Shown here one piece after another: positions 14,124 to 21,977 of a stretch of 64,000 nucleotides of DNA. Both the position numbers and the translations under genes were made by a program. The stretch's first letter is position 1. Each line of letters opens with the position of its first letter. The notes under the pieces were generated by a model. It did no database searches and was not told the origin of the DNA. It saw only the letters and a list, made by a program, of their open reading frames with translations. The stretch comes from Oscillibacter valericigenes (GTDB taxonomy: Bacteria; Bacillota; Clostridia; Oscillospirales; Oscillospiraceae), in the NCBI RefSeq assembly GCF_021531315.1, contig NZ_JAFBIQ010000006.1, forward strand, positions 1 to 64,000, given 5' to 3'.

Positions 14124-15149
14124 TCCCCTTGTGTAACACAGTTTTGCTGCAGCGCCAGCGCGCCGGCGTCAAAAACTGTGTTACGCTTTTCTCCGAACAG
14201 CCTTTCGACCCTTTGACACAGCACGTCAAATTTGTGCTGCTTGATAAGCTGCTCATACTTCGGATTCGGAGCAACCTCGCGCTCCTGTATCATGCGCTCA
14301 AACTCATAAAGCCCATACATCTGAATGCAGGCGTCAATGGCGTTTCCCGCCTGATTGACCACATACCGCTTACAGCGCTCCTCGTTGTACTCCATGCCGG
14401 GCGCGGTATAAATGCTGATCTGCTCGGCGTCCTCGACGAGATCATACCAATAGTCCTTCATCGGCCAGCGCCATTTGTTGCTGTCGGTATCCGGCTCGAC
14501 ATAGCGAAGATAATTGAGCAGCACACCGGCAAAGGCTTCACCGATCGGCAGCGGGATCATGCTGAACTGAATCGCGCGATCATCGCGCATCTGAATTTCA
14601 ACACGGTTCCAATGCTCGCCCTGCTTGCCACGCTCGGCAGCCTTATCGTAAATACGGACGAGTACCTTGCTTTGCGGGCTTCCGATCTGAATGCTTGTAC
14701 CTTTGGAGCTGACGAGGCATTCCCAATAGTCAGACTTACTGACATACATTCCGCATTGCGTATCCTGCGAAACTTCACCGATGTCCAGTATACCGGAATG
14801 GTCGTCATAGGCCACGTCAAGGCGCGTGATCTTCAAAGCAAAAGAGCGGATGAAGTCAAATAGCTTCCGCCACTTTTTCATAGCGTTGGTTTCCAGCGTA
14901 GAGAGCGTTTCAAAGGTGCGGCAGCCTTGGCCGGACATCTCGCACCATACGCCCATATCGGGACGGCCATTGTAATGAATGGAGATGCAGGAGAAGTATT
15001 TACGGTCCTGATAACCCTTTGCACCCCTTGGTATTCGTCCACGGTACATGGGAGAGGCCGAGCGCATCCATGATCTGTTCAGGCGTGTGTATTTTTGAGG
15101 TAAACGACAGCCAGTCGTATAGAACGATATTATCCGCTTTGCTATCCAT
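14120..15149 (-). pseudogene. Phage replication initiator (Rep_trans-like), frameshifted
   Basis: The main frame (15067 to 14120) carries a rolling-circle-type Rep: YFSCISIHYNG, then LDVAYDDHSG, and KVLVRIYDKAAERG. The expected N-terminus (DSKADNIVLYDWLSFTSKIH, then HVPWTNTKG) lies in another frame from 15149. The frames join at a GGGG run near 15029-15032; removing one G restores a continuous protein of about 342 residues. This may be a true mutation, a sequencing indel at a G run, or a programmed frameshift. A downstream ATG at 15067 could still give a shorter product lacking the first motif. Rep would nick the phage origin and start rolling-circle replication. Confidence 0.75.
14133..14184. 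repeat. Module-boundary palindrome 4
   Basis: 52 bp, GTAACACA to TGTGTTAC, with GTTTTG/CAAAAAC next to the ends and GACGCC on the reverse strand. It encodes part of the C-terminus of Rep (NCVT) and separates the DUF2726 gene from rep. Confidence 0.8.
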
Positions 15150-15180
15150 AAAGAGTGCCCCCATGCCTCTTTTGTAGGTA

Positions 15181-15234
15181 GTGCCCCCCTGTTAGCGGGG
15201 GGGGGGGCACGCCGGAGGGAGCTACCCTCCGGCG
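15181..15234. other. Tandem hairpins with an 11-G tract
   Basis: GTGCCCCCC pairs with the G-run and CAC (15181-15210), next to a perfect 10-bp stem (15210-15219 with 15225-15234). They lie between the small upstream gene and rep on the minus strand. They may be a rho-independent stop, an origin hairpin or a slippery G tract; no T-run is present. Confidence 0.5.
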
Positions 15235-15253
15235 CTTTCTCGGGACCTGTGAC

Positions 15254-15586
15254 TTACAGGGAGACGGACTCCATCGAGACGACTTCGCCGGTAGAAACGG
15301 CCATAGCGACACGCTTCTTTTCGTCAAAGAAGAGATTACAGACCTCCATCGGATTGATGTTCTTCCACACGGCATCCGAGGCGCATTTGAGCTTCTGTGC
15401 CTTCAGACCGGAGGCGGTGTAAGTATCCGACTTATAGGAGCTGACCGGCGAGAGGACGAAAAGCTGATAGTAAGGGCGCTGAACGTTGACCTTCTTGCCG
15501 TTGGCATCCTCTTCCTCGGTATCCATTAGGCCCTGTGCCCAACCTACCACGAGGTATTCATTTTCCTTGAAGCTGTATTCGCTCAT
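15254..15586 (-). CDS. Small phage protein upstream of Rep, possible ssDNA-binding protein
   Basis: 110 residues, soluble, without membrane segments. It has alternating beta-type patterns (EYLVVGWAQG, PYYQLFVLSPV, VAMAVSTGEVVSMESVSL). In many inoviruses the small gene beside rep encodes a ssDNA-binding protein (pV-like) that coats new strands; size and position fit. No family motif is recognised, so the function is inferred from context. AGAGAGG precedes the ATG at 15586. Confidence 0.5.
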   Translation of the reverse strand: MSEYSFKENEYLVVGWAQGLMDTEEEDANGKKVNVQRPYYQLFVLSPVSSYKSDTYTASGLKAQKLKCASDAVWKNINPMEVCNLFFDEKKRVAMAVSTGEVVSMESVSL

Positions 15587-15626
15587 ATAGAGCCTCTCTT
15601 TCTGCGCATATAGCGCCCTATAAAAT

Positions 15627-15666
15627 CAGTCCGGACAGAGCAGCTGCAAGGGTGCCGTCTGGACTG
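15627..15666. other. Right-end hairpin of the prophage
   Basis: CAGTCCGGACAG (15627-15638) pairs with CCGTCTGGACTG (15655-15666) at 10 of 12 positions plus wobble. Its loop shares CAGCTGCAAG with palindrome 3. It lies against the right inverted repeat. Confidence 0.5.
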
Positions 15667-15675
15667 TCCAATTTC
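15663..15675 (-). repeat. Right terminal inverted repeat of the prophage
   Basis: Reverse complement GAAATTGGACAGT, 12 of 13 bases identical to 8149-8161, and 15 bp from the right direct repeat. Confidence 0.5.
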
Positions 15676-15690
15676 ATTGTAGAATCTGCC

Positions 15691-15707
15691 CTCAAAAAAG
15701 GAAGATA
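15691..15707 (+). repeat. attR: right 17-bp direct repeat
   Basis: Exact copy of 8119-8135. The base after it (G15708) completes the TAG that would end the uninterrupted glycosyltransferase gene. Host sequence resumes here. Confidence 0.85.
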
Positions 15708-15799
15708 GGCTTTGCCCGTATTCCCACTGGAATTTTCCGGCAGGATATGCTATACTCTAAACTGTATCTGTATTTTTTGCGCAAAGGAGCGTGAATGCT

Positions 15800-16630
15800 T
15801 TGACCTGGCTTTCCGCCGTTATCATGGGATTGGTGCAGGGCGTCGCCGAATTTCTGCCCATTTCGTCCTCGGGGCATTTGGCCATCGCCGAGCACCTGCT
15901 GAATATGCAGGGGGCGACGGAGATCCCGCCGTTTTACGATGTGCTGCTCCACCTCGGCACGCTGGTGGCGGTGTTCATCGCCTACTGGGATGAGATCTAT
16001 GAGATGATCGTGGAGTTTTTCATCGGAATCGGCGATCTGATCCATCGGACTACACCGAAGACCGTGCCGCCCGCGCGGCGCATGATATTGCTCGTCATCA
16101 TCGGCACGCTGCCGCTGTTCGCCATGGTGCCGTTCCGCCGTTTTTTTGAGGGCCTGGGCGACAATATGTACTTCATCGGCGGCGCGCTGCTCTTCACCGG
16201 CTGCCTTCTTTTTGTAAGCGACCGCGTGCGCCGCGGCCGCAAGACGGAAAAGACCGCAAGGCTTGCCGATGCGCTCGTTGTCGGCCTCGGGCAGGCCGTC
16301 GCGCTCTGCCCCGGCGTGTCCCGCTCTGGCATGACCATCACCACGGGCTGCTTTATGGGCTTCGAGCGGAAATTCGCCGTGCGATTTTCCTTCATCCTCT
16401 CCATTCCCGCCATCCTCGGCGCGAATATTTTGAGCCTCAAGGACGCTGTTGACGCGGGAATCGATTGGTCGGAAATGCCGATGTATCTCATCGGCGTAGC
16501 CGTTGCGGCGGTCACGGGGTATCTGTGCATCAGGCTTTTGAAAATGATCGCCGACCGCGGGCGCTTCGGCGCCTTCGCCTACTACTGCTGGCTCGTCGGC
16601 GCGCTGGTGCTCATCTTTACGATCGTTTAA
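15800..16630 (+). CDS. uppP: Undecaprenyl-diphosphatase UppP/BacA
   Basis: About 276 residues, eight membrane segments. It recycles the lipid carrier by removing a phosphate from undecaprenyl pyrophosphate, and its overexpression gives bacitracin resistance. The diagnostic motifs are GLVQGVAEFLPISSSGHL near the N-terminus and PGVSRSGMTITTG in the middle. TTG at 15800 is chosen because AAAGGAG at 15783-15789 gives normal spacing and the N-terminus then matches the family; a GTG at 15791 is in frame but too close to that site. An extended -10 (TGCTATACT) lies at 15748-15756. ftsK follows after 10 bp. Confidence 0.93.
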   Translation: MTWLSAVIMGLVQGVAEFLPISSSGHLAIAEHLLNMQGATEIPPFYDVLLHLGTLVAVFIAYWDEIYEMIVEFFIGIGDLIHRTTPKTVPPARRMILLVIIGTLPLFAMVPFRRFFEGLGDNMYFIGGALLFTGCLLFVSDRVRRGRKTEKTARLADALVVGLGQAVALCPGVSRSGMTITTGCFMGFERKFAVRFSFILSIPAILGANILSLKDAVDAGIDWSEMPMYLIGVAVAAVTGYLCIRLLKMIADRGRFGAFAYYCWLVGALVLIFTIV

Positions 16631-16640
16631 GGGGTAAGCT

Positions 16641-19205
16641 ATGGCAACGCAGAAGAAAGCATCGTCCGGCAAGCGGACGACGACAAGTAAAAAGACGACG
16701 GGCAAGCGCGCCACCGCGCCGAAGAAACGCCCCATCCGCCGCGAGGTCGGCGGCGTGGTGTGCCTCGTGCTGGCGCTGTGCATCGCGTTCAGCTACTTCC
16801 AGCAGGGCGGCTGGCTGCTCGACCAGCCCGCGGCGCTCTGCCGCGGCCTTGTCGGCTACGGCTACTATGCGGTCGCGCCCGTGCTGCTGCTCGTGAGCTA
16901 TATCCTGCTCTTCCACCGCGGGCGGAATGTGACCGCCTGCGTGGTGGGCGCGGCGCTGCTGCCGCTGCTGCTCGGCGCGATGCTCCACCTCGTGCTGTGC
17001 AAGACGGATTATGACGGCGTGGAGGGCATTGCAAAGCTCCTCTGGCGCAGCGGCCTTGCGCTGGAGTCCGGCGGCCTCTTCTCCGCGACGCTGGCGATCA
17101 TGCTCGTGAAGCTGGTGAAGAAAACGCTCGCGATGATCCTGCTTGCGGTGCTGTTTGTCACCTTTTTGATGCTGGCGCTCCGCCTGACGCCCGCCGCCGT
17201 GCTCGAGGCGGTGCGCGCGCATGAGCGCATCCCCTATGAGCCGGAGGACGAGGAGGAAGAGGTGCCGCCCGCGCATCCCGCCGCGGCAAAGCCCAAGACG
17301 CGCATCGACATCCCGCTCGACGGCGAGAAGCGCGAGGCACCGAGGAAGGAGGGCAGGCTCTCCGGCTTCTTTGCCCACAAGCCCGACGATGTGCGCACGC
17401 CGGACGAGCTGCTGAGCGCAAAGGCCGCGGCCGCAGAGACCGCTCCCGCGCCTACGATCGTTTCCACGCCTGTTTCCGCGCCTACGCCTGCGGTCGAGAC
17501 GGCACCGAGCGAGCCGAGCATTCCGCCGACCGCGAGCGCGCCCCCCGCTGTCGCCGCGGCGAATGTGCCGATGAAGTCCACCGCGCCGGAGGAGGTCGCC
17601 GCCGAGGCCGAGAAGGTCGCCGGCGAGATCGAGACCGAACTGGAGCAGGACATTCCCGAATATACCTTCCCGCCCATCACGCTGCTCGACGAGGGCAGCG
17701 CGGGCAACGCGAGCGAGGCGGGCGCAGAGCTGCGCAACAATTCCCGCCGCCTTGCAGAGACCATCAAGAGCTTCGGCGTGGACGCAAGCGCGGGCGAGGT
17801 CGTGCGCGGGCCGAGCGTCACACGCTATGAGTTCACACTCGATCAGGGCGTGAAGCTCTCCAAGATCACGAACCTTGCCGACGACATCGCCCTTGCGCTC
17901 GGCGCATCGGGCGTGCGCATCGCGCCGATCCCTGATAAAATTTCCGTCGTCGGCATCGAGGTGCCCAATAAGCTCGTCACCGCTGTCCATATCCGCGAGG
18001 TGATCGAGTCGCGCGAGTTCACGCAGCATAAATCCGCCGTCGCCTTTGCCGTCGGCAAGGACATCGCGGGCCACAACATCATCGGCAACATCGCCAAGCT
18101 CCCTCATGTGCTCATTGCCGGTACGACCGGCTCGGGCAAATCGGTCTGCACAAACTCGCTCATCGTCTCGCTGCTCTATAAGTCCACGCCCGACGAGGTG
18201 CGCTTTATCATGGTCGACCCGAAGATGGTCGAGCTTGCGCCCTACAACGGCATCCCGCACCTGCTCATTCCGGTCGTGACCGACCCGAAGAAGGCGGCGG
18301 GCGCGCTGCAATGGGCGGTCTATGAGATGATGAAGCGCTACAAGCTCTTCTCCGAGCATAACGTCAAGGACCTTGCGGGCTACAACGCCCTCACGGCAGC
18401 GGACGACACGCTCAAAAAGCTGCCGAGCGTTGTGGTCGTCATCGACGAGCTGGCTGATCTGATGCTCGTTGCGGCGAAGGAGGTCGAGGAGTCGATCTGC
18501 CGCGTGGCGCAGATGGGACGCGCGGCGGGAATGCACCTCGTCATCGCGACACAGCGCCCGAGCGCGGACGTCATCACAGGTTTGATGAAGGCCAATATCC
18601 CCAGCCGCATCGCCTTCGCGGTCGCCTCCTCGCTGGAGTCGCGCATCATTCTCGATACCACCGGCGCGGAGAAGCTGGTCGGCCGCGGCGATATGCTCTA
18701 CGCGCCGCTCGGCGAGGGCAAGCCCCGCCGCGTGCAGGGCTGCTTCATCTCCGCCGAGGAGATCGACCGCGTGGTCGGCTTCGTCAAGGAAAACGGCACC
18801 GCGCAGTACGACGAGAGCGTCATCAGCAAGATCGAGGAGAACGTCGCCGAGAAGGAACGGGGCGGCAAGGGCGCGCCTGCCGGCGCGGCACCCGAGCCGG
18901 CCGCCGACGAGGGCGACGAGCTGCTGCCCGCCGCCGTCGACGTGGTGATGGAGACGGGGCAGGCATCCGTTTCGATGCTCCAGCGGCGGCTGAAGCTCGG
19001 CTACTCCCGCGCGGCACGCATTGTCGACGAGATGGAAACGCGCGGCATCGTGGGTCCGTTCGAGGGCTCGAAGCCGCGCCAGCTACTCATCACGCGCGAG
19101 AAGTGGGAGGAGATCAAAATGCGCGGCGGTCTCGGCGCGATGAGTGCGGCGGCCATGGCCGAGCAGGAGGCGGAGGAGCCGCCGGTCGAGGAGGAAATTC
19201 CGTAA
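16641..19205 (+). CDS. ftsK: DNA translocase FtsK/SpoIIIE
   Basis: 854 residues. It pumps chromosomal DNA through the division or sporulation septum. A basic N-terminus is followed by four membrane segments (about 35-185), a long Pro/Ala/Glu linker (about 195-345), the beta domain, the alpha RecA-like motor with Walker A GTTGSGKS and Walker B VVVIDELADLM, and the C-terminal winged-helix gamma domain (about 760-820) that reads polar DNA sequences. Length is near the usual 750-900. GGGGT precedes the ATG weakly. It is probably cotranscribed with uppP. Confidence 0.93.
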   Translation: MATQKKASSGKRTTTSKKTTGKRATAPKKRPIRREVGGVVCLVLALCIAFSYFQQGGWLLDQPAALCRGLVGYGYYAVAPVLLLVSYILLFHRGRNVTACVVGAALLPLLLGAMLHLVLCKTDYDGVEGIAKLLWRSGLALESGGLFSATLAIMLVKLVKKTLAMILLAVLFVTFLMLALRLTPAAVLEAVRAHERIPYEPEDEEEEVPPAHPAAAKPKTRIDIPLDGEKREAPRKEGRLSGFFAHKPDDVRTPDELLSAKAAAAETAPAPTIVSTPVSAPTPAVETAPSEPSIPPTASAPPAVAAANVPMKSTAPEEVAAEAEKVAGEIETELEQDIPEYTFPPITLLDEGSAGNASEAGAELRNNSRRLAETIKSFGVDASAGEVVRGPSVTRYEFTLDQGVKLSKITNLADDIALALGASGVRIAPIPDKISVVGIEVPNKLVTAVHIREVIESREFTQHKSAVAFAVGKDIAGHNIIGNIAKLPHVLIAGTTGSGKSVCTNSLIVSLLYKSTPDEVRFIMVDPKMVELAPYNGIPHLLIPVVTDPKKAAGALQWAVYEMMKRYKLFSEHNVKDLAGYNALTAADDTLKKLPSVVVVIDELADLMLVAAKEVEESICRVAQMGRAAGMHLVIATQRPSADVITGLMKANIPSRIAFAVASSLESRIILDTTGAEKLVGRGDMLYAPLGEGKPRRVQGCFISAEEIDRVVGFVKENGTAQYDESVISKIEENVAEKERGGKGAPAGAAPEPAADEGDELLPAAVDVVMETGQASVSMLQRRLKLGYSRAARIVDEMETRGIVGPFEGSKPRQLLITREKWEEIKMRGGLGAMSAAAMAEQEAEEPPVEEEIP

Positions 19206-19217
19206 AAGCAGGAAAAA

Positions 19218-19249
19218 ACAGCGCCTCACGGGAAACCGTGGGGCGCTGT
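19218..19249 (+). terminator. Hairpin after ftsK
   Basis: A 14-bp stem (19218-19231 with 19236-19249) with one T-G wobble and loop GAAA, 12 bp after the ftsK stop. No T-run; a smaller hairpin at 19304-19322 with a later T-run may finish termination. Confidence 0.65.
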
Positions 19250-19405
19250 CGTCATCCGTTCGAGAGCTTTTTTCGTCCTCGCACAATGGCTTAGACGAGG
19301 GAGACGGGAAAAAAGTTCCCGTTTCGGCAAAAAAATTTTTTCACACGGACGCGCTGTGCGCGCATAGGCTGAGATGAACAAAACGGCAGGCAGGGAGGCG
19401 AGGCG

Positions 19406-19846
19406 ATGGCCTATTCCGACCGCGAGCTGCTCGCGCGGCTCATCGAGTGCGAGGCGGGCGGCGAGGGGGAGCGGGGCATGAAGGCGGTGGCGAGCGTGGT
19501 GATGAACCGCGTGAACGCCGCGGGCGGCGAATACGCCCGCGTGGGGCAGGGCAGCATCCGCAGGATCATCATGCAGCCGGGTCAGTTCGTCTGCGCGAGC
19601 GAGACAGAGCGCGGCGCGTACAACCCGCAGAACATTTACAATATGCGCCCGACAGACACCCACTATTCCATCGCGGATTGGGCGATCGCGGGCAACCGAC
19701 TTATGGGGCTGGGCGAGGCGCTGTGGTTTTTCAACCCCTTCTCCGACACCTGCCGGGGGAATTTCCCATCCGGCGTCGGCGTGTTTCTCACGCGCATCGG
19801 CAACCATTGCTTTTATGATCCCACAGACGCCTACTACGATACATAG
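19406..19846 (+). CDS. cwlJ: CwlJ/SleB-type spore cortex hydrolase
   Basis: 146 residues covering only the Hydrolase_2 catalytic domain, with the signature LIECEAGGEGERGMKAVASVVMNR containing the catalytic glutamate. Lacking a signal peptide and a peptidoglycan-binding domain, it matches CwlJ (about 142 residues) rather than secreted SleB. CwlJ sits in the coat and degrades cortex during germination. The next gene encodes a GerQ-like protein, and in Bacillus subtilis cwlJ and gerQ form an operon with GerQ needed for CwlJ localisation. GGGAGG lies shortly before the ATG. Confidence 0.82.
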   Translation: MAYSDRELLARLIECEAGGEGERGMKAVASVVMNRVNAAGGEYARVGQGSIRRIIMQPGQFVCASETERGAYNPQNIYNMRPTDTHYSIADWAIAGNRLMGLGEALWFFNPFSDTCRGNFPSGVGVFLTRIGNHCFYDPTDAYYDT

Positions 19847-19854
19847 GAGACAAA

Positions 19855-20388
19855 ATGCAAGGCTGGAAAGGAATCGACGCTATGATCGAGCTCACGCGCT
19901 GCGGCGCACAGGACAACGACCGATACCTCCCCGCGGTGACGACGCAGGGGAACGCGAGCACCTATCAGACCATGATCGACAACAGCAGCGTGCAGACCGC
20001 AGAACCGCAGCCGTCCGCCGACGGACAGAGCGGGCAAACGCCGCCGACCGCGCCCGACGCTGTGATGGGGGCGCAGCAGATCGCTCCCGGTCTCGGCCCG
20101 CTGCCTGCCGCCCCGAACGGCATGAGCGTGGCGGAGCAGATCCTCCACAGCTCGTGGAAGAGCCTGATGGCGCGCAATGTGGGGCGCAGCGTCATCGTCA
20201 GCTTTCTGATCGGCACGCAGAATACCATCGTCACCCACGGCATCCTCTACGAGGTCGGCAACGACTACATCGCACTCTATCAGCCCGACGAGCGGAGCTA
20301 CATCAGCGCGGATCTCTACTCCATTCGCTTTATGGAGTTTCTGCCCGAGATCACGCAGACGAACTCAAAGCAGCAGCGTCAGCAATGA
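19855..20388 (+). CDS. gerQ: GerQ-like spore coat protein
   Basis: 177 residues. The N-terminal 90 residues are low-complexity (Gln, Pro, Ala), followed by a compact domain from about 91-168 with the GerQ-like pattern VIVSFLIGTQNTIVTHGILYEVGNDYIAL. GerQ is a coat protein needed for CwlJ function. AGGAG lies eight bases before the ATG; the gene starts 9 bp after cwlJ, so the two are one operon. A perfect terminator follows. The domain match is by eye; context makes it convincing. Confidence 0.72.
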   Translation: MQGWKGIDAMIELTRCGAQDNDRYLPAVTTQGNASTYQTMIDNSSVQTAEPQPSADGQSGQTPPTAPDAVMGAQQIAPGLGPLPAAPNGMSVAEQILHSSWKSLMARNVGRSVIVSFLIGTQNTIVTHGILYEVGNDYIALYQPDERSYISADLYSIRFMEFLPEITQTNSKQQRQQ

Positions 20389-20390
20389 GG

Positions 20391-20417
20391 AAACGGCAGG
20401 GCAAGGCCCTGCCGTTT
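20391..20417. terminator. Intrinsic terminator after gerQ
   Basis: A perfect 12-bp stem (20391-20402 with 20406-20417) ending in TTTT, loop AAG. It lies between convergent genes and its A-rich left arm could serve the minus strand. Confidence 0.82.
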
Positions 20418-20439
20418 TGCTCTCTGTATGCGGCGGCGC

Positions 20440-21234
20440 TTACGCGCCGATGGCGTAAGAGTTGCCGTAGAAAGCCTCCTCCGTGACACCCGCGAACACG
20501 GCGTCGGGACAGTGCATCTCGGCGGCGACGCCGGTGCAGAACACATCAAAGCGCCAGCCCGCGTCGGTGCGGAGCAGCACGACGGGGAAGGTGAGCGTGA
20601 ACTCATAGCTCGTCTTCGTCCGCTCGTCGCGTTCCTCATAGCTCTCGCCCTCTCGCGGGTAGGGATAGGAGTAGTGCGCCGTCACCGTGAAGTCGATGCG
20701 CTCGTCCGTTTGCCCGACAAGGGTGAATTCGTCGGGAAAGACATTGTTATAATACTGGCCGCCGTAGGAGCAGTCGAGGATATAAAGCGCCCCGTCATGC
20801 TCAACATAGACGGGGGTGTCGTTGAGCTCAGACCAAAGGCGGTCGGTGAACACGCCGTGGACCACGCGGTCGAAGTCGGCCCAGCTCCAGCGGCTGTGGG
20901 AGCTGATGTAGGTGCAGTCCGAGCCGTCGGGGGTGTAGGTGCTGTACGCGTCTAAGGGCGCGCCGGGCGCGGGAAATTTATAGTCGATGCCTGTCGTCTC
21001 GCCGCCGAACATGGCGTCGTAGAGCGCGGCGGCCTGCCGATAGAGCGTTTGCTGCCGCGCATCGAGAAAATCGGGTACGGCGCGCGAAAGCGCACGCTCG
21101 TCCAGCGGAACGTCCTCGTCCGTGAGGCAGTAGTCCGCGGTATCGGGAGTCTCCGGCTCGAGCGGCTTCGCCTTGCAGCCCGCGAGGGCAAAAAGTGTCA
21201 GCACCGCGAGCGCGGCGAAGAGAAATCGTTTCAT
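20440..21234 (-). CDS. Uncharacterised lipoprotein
   Basis: 264 residues. A lipoprotein signal peptide with lipobox LAGC (cysteine at about residue 20) indicates attachment to the outer face of the membrane. The remainder is acidic and aromatic-rich, without a family I recognise; the last third looks like a beta-rich NTF2-like or SnoaL-like fold (VVLLRTDAGWRFDVFCTGVA), as in many clostridial lipoproteins. It lies 18 bp downstream of queH on the same strand and may share its transcript. Confidence 0.75.
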   Translation of the reverse strand: MKRFLFAALAVLTLFALAGCKAKPLEPETPDTADYCLTDEDVPLDERALSRAVPDFLDARQQTLYRQAAALYDAMFGGETTGIDYKFPAPGAPLDAYSTYTPDGSDCTYISSHSRWSWADFDRVVHGVFTDRLWSELNDTPVYVEHDGALYILDCSYGGQYYNNVFPDEFTLVGQTDERIDFTVTAHYSYPYPREGESYEERDERTKTSYEFTLTFPVVLLRTDAGWRFDVFCTGVAAEMHCPDAVFAGVTEEAFYGNSYAIGA

Positions 21235-21252
21235 GCTCCTGAACTCCTTTGC

Positions 21253-21819
21253 TCATTCTCCGGCAAAGCGCGTGCGCGCCTTGTCGATCTTTTTTTCGTA
21301 ACGCTCTTCCTCGGAGAAGATGCAGCCGCAGTATTTTTGCAGATAGAGCCCCATTTCGCGCGCCTTTGCCTGTCCGGCGCGGAAGCCAGGGCGAAAGTCG
21401 CGGTAGAGGAACGCCACGCCGTATTTTTTCGCCATCGTTTCGCCGACCGTCCGCAAAAGCTCGTGGTTTTGATAGGGCGAGATGAGCAGCGACGAGGTGA
21501 AGGCCCCGTAGCCGTGCTCCGCGGCGTATTTTGCCGCCGTGCCGAGGCGGAGGGTGTAGCAGTGCGCGCAGCGGCGGTCGATGTCGGCGGCGACGGCGCG
21601 GACGAAGCCGCGCAGGCCGTAGTCCTCTAAGATATGCACCTCGACCTGCTCGCGCTCCCCGTATTCAAGCAGCGTCGAGCGGCGCAGGTCGTACTCCGTC
21701 CACGGGTGGATGTTCGGGTTGAACCACAGCGACACCGGCTCGACGCCCTCGCCGCGCAGCGTGTCCACACAGTAGACCGAGCAGGGGGCGCAGCAGGAAT
21801 GTAACAGAATTTTGTCCAT
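21253..21819 (-). CDS. queH: Epoxyqueuosine reductase QueH
   Basis: 188 residues. It performs the last step of queuosine synthesis, reducing epoxyqueuosine in tRNA; QueH is the cobalamin-independent form. The N-terminal HSCCAPCSVY and the central CAHCYTLRL cysteine motifs, plus YCGCIFSEEERY near the C-terminus, match the iron-sulfur and metal ligands of QueH (old DUF208). Length is typical. The start at 21819 follows AGGAAG. It is divergent from the methyltransferase gene. Confidence 0.9.
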   Translation of the reverse strand: MDKILLHSCCAPCSVYCVDTLRGEGVEPVSLWFNPNIHPWTEYDLRRSTLLEYGEREQVEVHILEDYGLRGFVRAVAADIDRRCAHCYTLRLGTAAKYAAEHGYGAFTSSLLISPYQNHELLRTVGETMAKKYGVAFLYRDFRPGFRAGQAKAREMGLYLQKYCGCIFSEEERYEKKIDKARTRFAGE

Positions 21820-21899
21820 AGGCTTCCTCCCACAAAGCGCAGATCAGCAAAGGAAAGTTTAACATATTGTAAAGCCTTTGACAATGCCCTCTTTTTCGA

Positions 21900-21929
21900 T
21901 TGACGAACGGCGTGGCAGTATAGTATAAT
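21900..21929 (+). promoter_or_regulatory. Promoter for the methyltransferase gene
   Basis: TTGACG, an 18-bp spacer and TATAAT (21924-21929), one of the best promoters in the window, 49 bp before the start at 21978. Confidence 0.75.
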
Positions 21930-21977
21930 ACAGTGATTTAGTATGCGGCGCAGTGCGCCAAGAAGGAGAAGGAGCCT

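Larger units (their letters stand above)
8136..15707. mobile_element. Integrated filamentous phage (inovirus-like prophage)
   Basis: A 7.6-kb AT-richer island between 17-bp direct repeats. Gene content is that of an inovirus: Zot/pI-type ATPase, coat-like protein with one membrane span and a basic tail, two very small membrane proteins, a secreted pIII-like protein with C-terminal anchor, a pVI-like protein, a Rep initiator (frameshifted) and a small protein upstream of Rep that may bind ssDNA. Structural and replication genes lie on the minus strand. A ribbon-helix-helix protein, an IS30-type transposase and a DUF2726-like protein lie on the plus strand. Four palindromic repeats separate the modules. 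No tyrosine or serine integrase is present. Spiroplasma filamentous phages are known to carry IS30-type transposases, which makes this combination credible. Confidence 0.85.

Noticed and set aside
8183-14184. Integron attC array
   Set aside because: The AAC/GTT triplets and palindromic shape are similar, but the core sites do not match GTTRRRY, and no integron integrase is present.
15663-15707. dif-like XerCD site for phage integration
   Set aside because: The 17-bp repeat and its flanks do not look like the 28-bp dif consensus with 11-bp arms.
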